Below are positions 9,586 to 19,187 of a stretch of 64,000 bases of DNA, piece by piece. Every line of letters starts with the position of its first letter. The first letter of the stretch is position 1. The notes beneath the pieces were generated by a model, which was not told the origin of the DNA, did no database searches, and saw only the letters and a program-made list of their open reading frames with translations. The stretch comes from Oscarella lobularis (taxonomy: Eukaryota > Porifera > Homoscleromorpha > Homosclerophorida > Oscarellidae), in assembly GCF_947507565.1 (NCBI RefSeq), contig NC_089181.1, positions 2,985,614-3,049,613 on the forward strand, written 5' to 3'. The position numbers and the translations under genes were made by a program.

Positions 9586-11644
9586 ATGACGTCTTCTCCT
9601 CTTTCCTTACCCCACCACTCCTTATCTGAACGCCGTCTTCCCGTGCTCGAAAGGTAGGCCTATTGTACGATAAACCGAACACACTGAAGTTCGCATTTTC
9701 TATTGACCCGTCGGCTTTTAGAGCACTGCCTCGAAAGAGAACGCATCATGCATCGCCCAATGCACCGTCCGATACACCGTTGAAGCAAAAGCGGCCCCGA
9801 CAAGGTTTGTTGCGTAATGCTTTGTTGCGTCACGGGCTCGCATAAATGTATATCGAGTACTCTATTGCATCTATGCTTGCAGCATTCTTCTATATTACGG
9901 GAATACTATAAGATCCTCAAATCCCCAAATCCCATAAAGGTTCTCTTCACTGCTTGTCTCTGACGTCACGTGACGTCATTCAACGCGCGCACTACCAGCG
10001 TAACCTTGCGTAACCAGTGAGCGTCGGTTACGCACGCGCCTTAGCCCTCCCCCTACGCAAAATTTTCGCTTCGGAGAACATTGAAGTAACTCTAATGCGT
10101 CTGTCCTGCCAGTCGGTTGGCAGTGGTTGGCAGTGGTTGGCAGTGGTTGGCGTGCACTGCATTCAGGCCAGTATTAGGTGCTGTACCTTAAACCCGATAC
10201 AGTATCTGCATACGGGTTGGTGGGTAGGTGGGTGGGTAGGTCACCTGACCAGCAAACAGTAATTCATTAGTAATAGTAAATGATCTGCAACTCACTTTAA
10301 TTAATTAATTTACTTTTTAGATAAAGCGGAACTCGAAAAAGAGAATTCGACATCTAAAGCTGAAATCGTTGATAATGTATGACCTGTGTGTGTTTACCTA
10401 AAATACAAGTTGATTGCTTTCTATAGGAATTCCTTCCGGAAAACTTGAAATGCTTCTGGCCCTTCGCTCCTATCCGCGAAACAGAGTTTGAGAAGTTGAG
10501 CGGCGCTGACATTGCTGCGATTAGCAACATTCACCTTACATATGTTGGGAGCCTCCCAACAACGCTGGCGTTGGCATACAGAATAGAAGTTGACCCTGAA
10601 AAGAAAGTTGTGCGAACGATTGTAAGCCAGAAAGACGTCTTCACACAGCTTCTGGGACATTGCCATAATGAAGAACAAAGGCGGTGCCTGATTGATGCAG
10701 TTAACAAGTACTGCACAGAGAAGGTGAAGGCAAACAAGACGGGTGGCATTATGGATAGGGATCCGATCCACACCCGTCTTCCAGAAGTTTGTACCAACAG
10801 AAAGCACCAAGGTGAGAATCCATGCCGCTTTGGCCAACACCTTTACCGGTCGTTCTGTTTGACGTGCGATGGCGTCTTTTGTGATGATCACACCCTGCCC
10901 GGATTTACAGTGAGGGTTCGCGAAGACGAATACCAATTATATTTGCAACCACCCAAGCGCAACGTTGTGCTAATGTCCAGAGAGGGCCGTGAAGAGAGCT
11001 TGCACAGCAATGAAGACCTAGTGAAGTCTGAAGAATTTTGGGATTCTGCTTTGAAAGTGCACGAATTCCTCAAAGAGAAAGTCCTTGTACCTCAGCCAGT
11101 AGAGTATATGGCCTTCAATTTTGGATATTGGGAGAAGAAAATTCGATTTGACCCCACAATAAGTAGGTGCCATGGACATTTGCACATCTGCATCAGTCGT
11201 CTAGCAGCTCTGGCCCTTGGTTCTAAAATTTCGAAATTCAAAGGCTATTTGGACACTCCTAATGATTACAATTATGAAGATTTGGCAGAACTTTTAACAC
11301 TCGCAAATGGTCTTTCTCATCTTGATAGTAGAGGACTAATCGCAGTTCTGAAGGCTGGTCAGGAGAATCTGAAGGCTGGTCAGGAGAATCTAGAGGGAAA
11401 AGTGGATGATCTGAAGGCTGGTCAGGAGAATCTAGAGGGAAAAGTGGATAATCTAGAGGGAAAAGTGGATGATCTGAAGGCTGGTCAGGAGAATCTGAAG
11501 AAGTTTGTAGAGGGTTGTTTCACGCATCTGGCGAAAGCCTTAAAGGTGGATCTATCTCTAGTCTCCAGTGATGATAAAATAGTCAAGGATGAAAACATCC
11601 CTCAATCCTCCAGTGATGATAAATCCTCCAGTGATGATAAATAA
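9586..11644 (+). CDS. Unknown protein with basic N-terminus and heptad coiled coil
   Basis: Four exons: 9586-9653, 9722-9804, 10321-10376 and 10427-11644, with phases 2, 1 and 0 matching at each junction. Exon 2 is basic (RALPRKRTHH, LKQKRPRQ) and could be a nuclear localisation signal. The main exon encodes a globular region with a Cys/His cluster (CTNRKHQGENPCRFG, then CLTCDGVFCDDH) that might bind zinc. It then has seven 7-residue units (LKAGQEN, LEGKVDD) that form a coiled coil, an LKKF capping segment and a Ser/Asp/Lys tail with SSDDK repeats. No known family was recognised. The gene is divergent from S28 pseudogene 1 and is duplicated, in damaged form, at 13005-14168. Confidence 0.6.
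9961..9978. promoter_or_regulatory. 18-bp palindrome TGACGTCACGTGACGTCA
   Basis: A perfect palindrome made of two CRE sites (TGACGTCA) overlapping a central E-box (CACGTG). It lies in intron 2 of the coiled-coil gene and is exactly kept in the duplicate copy at 13381. CREB/ATF and bHLH-ZIP factors bind such cores in animals; use here is inferred. Confidence 0.45.
10113..10152 (+). repeat. Short tandem repeat (ggttggcagt)n
   Basis: About four imperfect 10-bp copies of ggttggcagt lie in intron 2 of the coiled-coil gene; a G-rich gggtaggtggg tract follows at 10216-10240. The duplicate at about 13531 has fewer copies. Confidence 0.6.
11348..11494 (+). repeat. Seven 21-bp units coding coiled-coil heptads
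   Basis: Exactly 147 bp, seven units of 21 bp, each coding one heptad: LKAGQEN or LEGKVDD/N. Leu takes the same position in every unit, as expected for a coiled-coil core. The repeat is in the reading frame of the gene. Confidence 0.9.
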
Positions 11645-12130
11645 ACACACCTGACAGACACTGACAGATTTGTACGTATTCTACTTCTAGTTTTGTTCTG
11701 TTGTACAGTTCGGAAGGTATGCCTTCAAACAGGGTTGTAGCTATTTAGCCAGTGTTAGGTTTATGCACGCAGCGATATGAGATTCATACAGAAATGCTAT
11801 GATACCTATACCAAGCTTGCATTCCTGTGTTCTTGTATCGTTACAGTAGCAAAACGTTTTTATTTTTAAGACAAACGGAGATTACGACGCATAGGTGAAC
11901 CAGCGTCGCGGTGCTGCGGTTCAGCTAGCGTTGGAAAGAATTCCGTCTGAATGAAATTTTCCTGTCAATCACGGCGAAACCGGTCTCATAAACTCATATG
12001 AAAAGTAACTTTATTATCTCCTTTGAATCAAATAGACTCACGACAAAGCTACTACTTCATTCAATTTTACAACAAAATAGGAAAAAAATACAAACGACAC
12101 CGTAGTACGCAAGATGGCAATATTCTCCTT
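11645..12130. other. Intergenic spacer, coiled-coil gene to S28 pseudogene 2
   Basis: Holds the presumed 3' UTR of the coiled-coil gene and the 3' flank of the next S28 pseudogene. Nearly the whole stretch recurs at 14195-14676. No gene was found in it. Confidence 0.5.
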
Positions 12131-12900
12131 TCAGGCTTCTATCCACATTCGAATGTGCGCCTTCTCGACGTTCCTCGCATCAATAACCGATTGGGGATCA
12201 GCGGGATGGGCAGCACGCAAGTCCAAATGATGAGCTCCGCCTTCAATGATAACAGCTGTCAGAGTGTGCGACAAGTTCGTCAAAACGCCGCCGAACGACC
12301 ACGGATCGAGATCGCTGTTGCTAAAGACGATGTTGCTATGCGACGAAATATCCTTGCCACCATAGAACGTAACCGCCCAGTCCGGTCGCACCGTTGCATT
12401 CATCCACCGTCTCTCGCAATCCTGAACGTAACCGTAGAGATTCCATCGCGACGGCGGAAACACGCTCGATTCATGTCTCGAGCAGATCGGCATGACCATT
12501 TCGGTGCACGCCCCAATCATGATGTTGAACGACGACGGTCCTTGCAACAAAGAATAAAAGCAGGTCAATTCTCCGGTGTAGTTGAAATAGAAATTAACGA
12601 CTTTCCTAACAGCGTTTACTAGAAATCCTCACCATAAAGCCTCGACTCATTCAAATATGAGCAAGCCACGAAGATTGGCTTTCCGTGTCCATGTTTCCAT
12701 TACTTGTGAGATACGAGATAACATTGCTTGAATTCGCCAATTTTCTTGTCGAAACCAAACCAAAAAATGATCGATTGGCTACGTAAAATACGTAGCTATG
12801 AAGACAAAGAGACAACCTGATGTGAATGAAAAGCGCCAATAAGCAGTCTTCAACCCCGCAACGAGGCACAGTGAAAGAAAAGAAAGGGCTTCAAGCCTTG
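12131..12900 (-). pseudogene. S28 peptidase pseudogene 2 (internal deletion, more decayed)
   Basis: Carries the same GKPIF to VACSYL deletion junction as pseudogene 1, so the deletion came before the duplication. The C-terminal reading frame (12131-12568) keeps NSDLDPWSFGG and GGAHHLDLRA. The WDYQACTEM region is altered, and the part around 12600-12640 is broken by a frameshift and stop. The exon 1 remnant (about 12651-12900) is frameshifted. The nucleophile region is absent. It is not functional as a peptidase. Confidence 0.85.
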
Positions 12901-13380
12901 AGAACTCTGTAATCACGTGATCTCTCGCCACGGCAGAGACTTATCCGGGCTACTATCCTCTACAGAGCACAGTCAGACTCGGAGCTCGCCCCGTTCACGA
13001 ATCGATGACGTCTTCTCCTCTTTCCTTACCCCACCACTCCTTATCTGAGGTCGATCGCCGTCTTCCCGTGCCCGAAAGGTATTGTACGATAAACCGAACA
13101 CACTGAAGTTCGCATCTAACCCTAAACCCGTCGGCTTTTAGAGCACTGCCTCGAAAGAGAACGCATCATACATCGCCCGATGCACCGTCCGATACACCGT
13201 CGAAGCAAAAGCGGCCCCGACAAGGTTTGTTGCGTAATGTTTTGTTGCGTCACGGGCTCGCATAAATGTATATCGAGTACTCTATTGCATCTATGCTTGC
13301 AGCATTCTTCTACATTACGGGAATACTATAAGATCCTCAAATCCCCAAATCCCATAAAGGTTCTCTTCACTGCTTGTCTC

Positions 13381-13398
13381 TGACGTCACGTGACGTCA
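13381..13398. promoter_or_regulatory. Second copy of the 18-bp CRE/E-box palindrome
   Basis: Identical to the palindrome at 9961 and at the matching intron position of the decayed duplicate. Confidence 0.4.
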
Positions 13399-13850
13399 TT
13401 CTATGCGTGAACGCGCGCACTACCAGCGTAACCAGTGAGCGTCGGTTACGCACGCGCCTTAGCCCTCCCCCTACGCAAAATTTTCGCTTCGGAGAACATT
13501 GAAGTAACTCTAATGCGTCTGTCCTGCCAGGCGGTTGGCAGTGGTTGGCGTGCACTGCATTCAGGCCAGTATTAGGTGCTGTACCTAAACCTGATGGCTT
13601 CTGATACAGTATCTGCATACGGGTTGGTGGGTAGGTGGGAGTGGGGAGGTCACCTGACCAGCAAACAGTAATTCATTAGTAATAGTAAATGATCTGCAAC
13701 TCACTTTAATTAATTAATAAATTAATTTGGGTACTATTTTTAGATAAAGCGGAACGCTAAAAAGAGAATTCGACACCTAAAGCTGAAATCGTTGAAGGCT
13801 CCTCATTTCTGGAGGCTGGTCAGGAGAATCTAGAGGAAAAAGTGAGTGAT

Positions 13851-14081
13851 CTAAAGGCTGGTCTGGAGGATCTAAAGGCTGGTCAGGAGGATCTAAAGGC
13901 TGGTCTGGAGGATCTAAAAGCTGGTCAGGAGGATCTAAAGGCTGGTCTGGAGGATCTAAAAGCTGGTCAGGAGGATCTAAAGGCTGGTCTGGAGGATCTA
14001 AAGGCTGGTCAGGAGGATCTAAAGGCTGGTCAGGAGGATCTAAAGGCTGGTCAGGAGGATCTAAAGGCTGGTCAGGAGGAT
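13851..14081 (+). repeat. Eleven 21-bp units coding heptads
   Basis: 231 bp, eleven units of 21 bp coding LKAGLED or LKAGQED. The first eight alternate L and Q in position five, giving a 42-bp higher-order period; the last three are all Q. This shows expansion by both 42-bp and 21-bp steps. Confidence 0.92.
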
Positions 14082-14168
14082 CTAAAGAAGTTTTTCGATA
14101 ATTATTTCGCGCGTCTGATGAAAGCCTTACTAGTTAGGTTTGGATCCATCTCTAGGCAAGGATGTTGA

Positions 14169-14676
14169 AAACATCCTTCAATCCTCCAGTGATGATAAAT
14201 AAACACATCTGACAGACACTGAGATCTGTACGTATTCTTCTAGTTTTGTTCAGTTCGGAAGGTATGCCTTCAAACAGGGTTGTAGCTATTTAGCCAGTGT
14301 TAGGTTTATGCACGCAGCGATATGAGATTCTGTAGTTATACAGAAATGCTATGTAGGATACCTATACCAAGCTTGCATTCCTGTGTTCTTGTATCGTTAC
14401 AGCAGCAAGACGTTTTTATTTTTAAGACAAACGGAGAGTACGACGCATAGGTAAACCAGCGTCGCGGTGTTGCAGGCTACGGTTCAGCTAGCGTTGGAAA
14501 GAATTCCGTCTGAATGAGATTTTCCGGTCAATCACGGCGAAACCGTATGAAACGTAAATTTATCTCCTTTGGATCAAATGGACTCACGACAAAGGTACTA
14601 CTTCATTCAATTTACAACAAAATAGGAAAAAAATACAAACGACACCGTAGTACGCAAAGACGGCAATGTTCTCCTT
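14169..14676. other. Intergenic spacer before S28 copy D
   Basis: A near copy of 11600-12130: 3' flank of the coiled-coil unit followed by the 3' flank of the S28 gene. No coding potential was seen. Confidence 0.5.
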
Positions 14677-16167
14677 TCAGGCTTCTATCCACATTCGAAT
14701 GTGCGCCTTCTCGACGTTCCTCACATCAATAACTGATTGGGGATCAGCGGGATGGGCAGCACGCAAGTCCAAATGATGAGCTCCGCCTTCAATGATAACA
14801 GCTGTCAGAGTGTGCGACAAGTTCGTCAAAACGCCGCCGAATGACCACGGATCGAGATCGCCGTTGCTAAAGACGATGTTGCTATGCGACGAAATATCCT
14901 TGCCACCATAGAACGTAACCGCCCAGTCCGGTCGCACCGTTGCATTCATCCACCGTCTCTCGCAATCCTGAACGTAACCGTAGAGATTCCATCGCGACGG
15001 CGGAAACACGCTCGATTCATATCTCGAGCAGATCGGCATGACCATTTCGGTGCACGCCTGATAGTCCCAACCCCGAACGTCGAACGACGACGGTCCTTGC
15101 AACGAAGAATTAAAGCAGGTCAATTCTCCAGTGTAGTTGAAATAGAGATTAACGACTTTCTTAACAGCGTTTAGAAGATCCTCGCCATAGAGCCTCGACT
15201 CATTCAAATATGAGCAAGCCACCGATACGGGCCAAGCCGGCAGCGGTTCTAAAAACGACGTCGGATACGGATAATTAACCATAGCCAGATTCCCAAAAAT
15301 CGCCGTGAACCAATCGATGAGTACGTTCACGTCGAGGATGTCGTCGCAAAGCTCAAATAGTAAGGATACGACGAACATTCCGTGTTCTTGCTCCGCTGTG
15401 CGGTTGAGAGCGGCCCAGAAACCTCGAATATTCTCGAAGCACTGTTCTCCGCCCGGGGTCGAGCGATAGTCTCGACTTGCTATCTTGTTGAATCCGTCGC
15501 ACGGCGACAAGTCGTCGAACATCCATATGGGTGCCGACGCGGCAATCGCGCCGACGACGTTTGGATACTTCATGCGAAGCCACGCGGCCAACATGCCGCC
15601 GTATGAACCGCCGAATGCAATCACAGGAGAATTCTCGGCACCAGGAAGAGTCGATTTGATGTGTTCAATGAGAAGAGCAAAGTCGGCGAGTGCCTGTTCT
15701 GTTGTCATGTATTGCAAATTTCCCGCCGTTGCATAGCTGTCTGAGCCAAATGGTAATGAATCGCCATAGTAACGGTGTTCTGCAAAAATTAGCATGGCTT
15801 CGAATTCGGGAGCAATGTCCCACATAAAACCTGTATTGTTGCAAAACCATCTAAAAAAGCAGGTAACGTAATCAAAAATTTAATTAATTAATCTAATTAT
15901 TTACGTTATGTCGCCTTCGTTGCCGGTGTACAGGAAGACAGGTTTTCCGGGTTTCCAATACTTAAGCGATAGGAGATAGCGTTGCCTGAATTCGCCGACT
16001 TGCGCGTTGAAGCCGAAATGGTCGATTGGTTGAGTAAAGTAGGCCGTTTCGTACTCGTACGAAGACTGAGGGACGACGTGACGCGAAGAGGGCGTCGGAA
16101 AACGCCAATGGACAACTGCCGTCACTCCCGTGACAATGCACAGATACAGGAAAACTTCTGACATCAT
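14677..16167 (-). CDS. S28 serine peptidase, DPP7-like, copy D
   Basis: Two exons: 15905-16167 and 14677-15850, with the family intron position. The acceptor differs from copies A and B (CTTTTTTAG). The signal peptide starts MMSEVFLYLCIVTGVTAVV. GGSYGGMLAAWLRMKYPN, NGDLDPWSFGG and GGAHHLDLRAAHPADP are complete, so catalysis is likely. Its C-terminal half is the close relative of the two pseudogenes, which probably arose from this lineage rather than from copies A and B. Its start codon is only 52 bp from the divergent RINT1 start. Confidence 0.87.
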
Positions 16168-16219
16168 CTCTTCCGCTTTAGCGCGCGTGAGCGTCTAGCT
16201 GTTTGCCTTCTCTCTCTTC

Positions 16220-19096
16220 ATGGACAGCGGTACGAGATTTTTGTCCGGCGCCAAGCCCAAGTTAAAGCAAAAAGAGTTGAGAAATCGAAGAAAGAATCTC
16301 GTCGAAGAAATCGAAGAGCTCGAGGTAGGCTATTTATCAATTTGCGATCGAATCGTGGCGTCTTCACACCCGACCTCCTCTGTCAGGCATCGCTGAAAGA
16401 TGCGGATCACTTCGACTCCTTGGAAGAAGAATCGGAGCTGGACGAGACCAAAACGCCTCTTTTGACGTCATCATCGTCGACCACCGACGATCTGATAAAG
16501 ATGATGTCAAAATACGAGCAGTTGGAAAGATGTCAAATCTATCTCGCCTACATAAGAGAAACGACGGACTTGACGTGAGCCAATCATCCAGTCAATAAAT
16601 ACATGAGGAGGTTCAGTTGACTTCTCTTCCTCCTTATATAGGTCGAGACTCGATGCACGTGTAAAGGACGAGGCGTGGACGGACGCTTTGAGGAACTTGG
16701 AAAAATTGAAAGTTATTTACGATTGCACTGCCGATTCGTCGTGTCGTCATCTCTGTGCGTTTGCACGCGCTCGTCTTACGTCTTCGCGCACGAAATTGCA
16801 GTCACATCTAACCAAGTAATGTTTAATTTCGATTTTCTCTATTATTTATTATTATTCGCTGTTGCCGTTGCAGAGAATTTAAGAAGGTTCTGAAGTTATT
16901 GAATTGGCCTATCGTGTCCGCGCCGTCGTTCGGTGCAACGCCAAGCGGCGTCGAAAAAAGAAAAGAATTCTCCTTGCTCGTATCACTTCTACTGAAAACC
17001 CAGTACGTCTGCTGCAACTATGTCGTTTTCATTAGTCTACTCGTTTTTTGTAGGGACTGTCGTCCCAGCGATGACGATGACGGACCGGACTCTCAATCGC
17101 CCATGAGCATTTTTCTTATGTCCTTGCAGAAACGATTTCGATATCATTTCTATGGGCATCTGCCGACAAATCAAATAGAAAAGGCACGTACTGTGAAGAC
17201 GGGGAATCTTCCAACCGTGCTAGCTTGGCTTGGCATGGTCGAAAGGACCCCAGCAAGAATGTATGATTATTTAAATTTCCATTAGCCTGAGTGGTACATG
17301 ACGCAAGTGTTGAATTGGCTAAGAATGAATCGACAGATAATCGAGGAGTACGTACAACCGTCAATGCCACCGGGACAAGCTGTAGCCATGGTACTAAGAA
17401 AAGTCAGCGCGTTTGCCTTCTTCTTACTCTGGTCTTTTTCATCTCTAGATGGACTTTGCTCGAGGTTTAGTCTCTCTCATTGCGGAAAAATTCTCCGACA
17501 GTTTGCCTAGTATTTTGGACGACGAAGCGCTGCTTGGGCATGCTATCGATGAACTCGTGTTGTTCAACGGCAAATTTCTGTTGATGAGCGGCTTGACGGC
17601 GAACCAATGTAGCTGTCTTGACGTTCTGTGCAGGGAACCGTTATTATCGCGATGGCTTGCGTGGGAAGAGAGACGTGAGTCGTCGATCAACTAATAGCGT
17701 TCTATTTATCTTGTCTTTTTTGCAGGCGGTCTCGATTATGTGTCCAGTTTGATTAGCAGTTCAACTGGATGGGATGAAACCCGCTGTCAAATAAGCGAAA
17801 TTGCCGAATTTAAGTTGCCTCAATTTGTCGACGACTTCATTACCTACATACTAGCTATGCCCGGTATAGCCAAAGGGATCGATGGCCAAAATACATAATT
17901 GAATTTTTTTCTAGCGAGGTACTCTTTCCTACCTGACATGACTTGTCAATCAAAGTTCCTTCGCGCCCAAGGATCTCTGCTCGAGAAATTCTGCAATTGC
18001 CTTAGTGAATTAGCTAGTCCCATGACGAGCGAACCGCTGACGAGCAAGTTTTTCCTACTCTGCAATGCGTGCACGTACTTGCTGCTGCTTATTCAACAGT
18101 GGGCCGAAGAACCGGTGAGAGACACTGGGAGCATTAGCGTTTCTTTACACGTATGCGTATATCTTCTCTAGTTTTATTTGCAACTGTGGGAACAGAAGAG
18201 CCGAGATGACTCGGGCGCTGAAGAAGACTCGCTGGGCGTCTTTGGCAAAGCCGCTGCGTCTCTATCGGAACTGAAAGGAAAGGTAGAAGAGGCAGTGATT
18301 AGGACGATTGTTAAGGAAGTTGAAGCTCATTACAGCACCAGGTGTTGGGCGTCGAGTAATAACGTATTGGCATCGTTTTTTATAAACGTGTTTTGATTTT
18401 TAGTTGGATTTTTTCCGGTTCGCATTCAGAAGACGAAAGGGCATCTGCAGGTTTAAATTCGTTCGGTTTTTTTTGTCTACTGGTTTTATTTTTTCTGTTG
18501 CCTTAGTTGTTATTTATGTTCGTCAGACGGTGCTTTTGCTCAAAGCTGATCTTGCCGAGTCCGTGTTTCGAACGTTGCTTCAAGAGACATCGAAAAATGT
18601 TGATAAGATCGTCTTTGAACGCACATTTGTATTAGAAATTCGTTTTGGGCTTCCACTGACTGACAGTGCTCTTGTATGCCACAGGTTGTCGTCAAGACAC
18701 AGATGACTGAAGATGTTTTTGCGCGGCTCGGAGACGTTCTCGATAATTTTTTCCTAGTGTTTTCAGACTTGGGCCTAAAGCCACACGTTTGTTTAAAAAA
18801 GTAAGCCTTTTTTCAGTATCGACCGACAATCTGTTCAATTTCCTTTTTTCAGATTGAAATGTGCATGGGAAATAATGCAATTAACAGAAGCTGAAGCTGA
18901 CTCTTCGTGGCCCGTGTATAGTCCAAAAGAGGGGGCAGACACTGCTGTACCAAAAATGAAAAGTCTTCAGAGACTGACACCATTGGAGACGGTATCAGTC
19001 CTGCGGCGACGACCAGATTTTCATAGCATTGTGGCATTAGTCAAGAACACAGCACTAAATAGCTCCTTAGCTTATTTTCAGCTTGGTGATTATTAG
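16220..19096 (+). CDS. RINT1: RAD50-interacting protein 1 (RINT1/Tip20 family)
   Basis: Fourteen exons: 16220-16324, 16387-16574, 16642-16815, 16874-17002, 17054-17183, 17286-17402, 17449-17674, 17726-17863, 17915-18114, 18172-18341, 18404-18450, 18507-18628, 18685-18800 and 18853-19096. Recognised by an N-terminal coiled coil, CRHLCAFARARL, LNWPIVSAP, LQKRFRYHFYG, PEWYMTQVLNW, MDFARGLVSLI, LLGHAIDELVLF, RYSFLPD, YLQLWEQ and the C-terminal LKCAWEIMQL. In animals RINT1 joins ZW10 and NAG in the NRZ complex, which tethers Golgi-derived vesicles at the ER, and it links to RAD50 checkpoint control. The intron after exon 5 seems to use a GC donor (AAG/GCACGT). The sixth exon's end is less certain (AAA/GTCAGC chosen for family fit). 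Confidence 0.85.
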
Positions 19097-19187
19097 CTTT
19101 AGCCAGTGCCATTGTTGCACGTGTAGCTAACGGCCACGTGACAGTACGTGACGCGTCGCTCTCTCTAACGTGCGTCTTTTTTCTGGA

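Larger units (their letters stand above)
13005..14168 (+). pseudogene. Decayed duplicate of the coiled-coil gene
   Basis: Exons 1 (13005-13078) and 2 (13142-13224) match the intact gene. In exon 3 (from 13745) the intact copy's CTC GAA has become CGC TAA, an in-frame stop. The intron after exon 3 and about 900 bp of the main exon are deleted, so exon 3 runs straight into the heptad repeats. The repeat part stays open (13842-14168) and ends LKKFFDNYFARLMKALL, then stops early, without the SSDDK tail. It may still make a short coiled-coil peptide from an internal start, but the original product is lost. Confidence 0.75.

Noticed and set aside
10017-10262. 81-codon frame at 10017-10262
   Set aside because: Lies in intron 2 of the coiled-coil gene, begins with a non-ATG codon and spans a simple repeat; the duplicate copy does not keep it.
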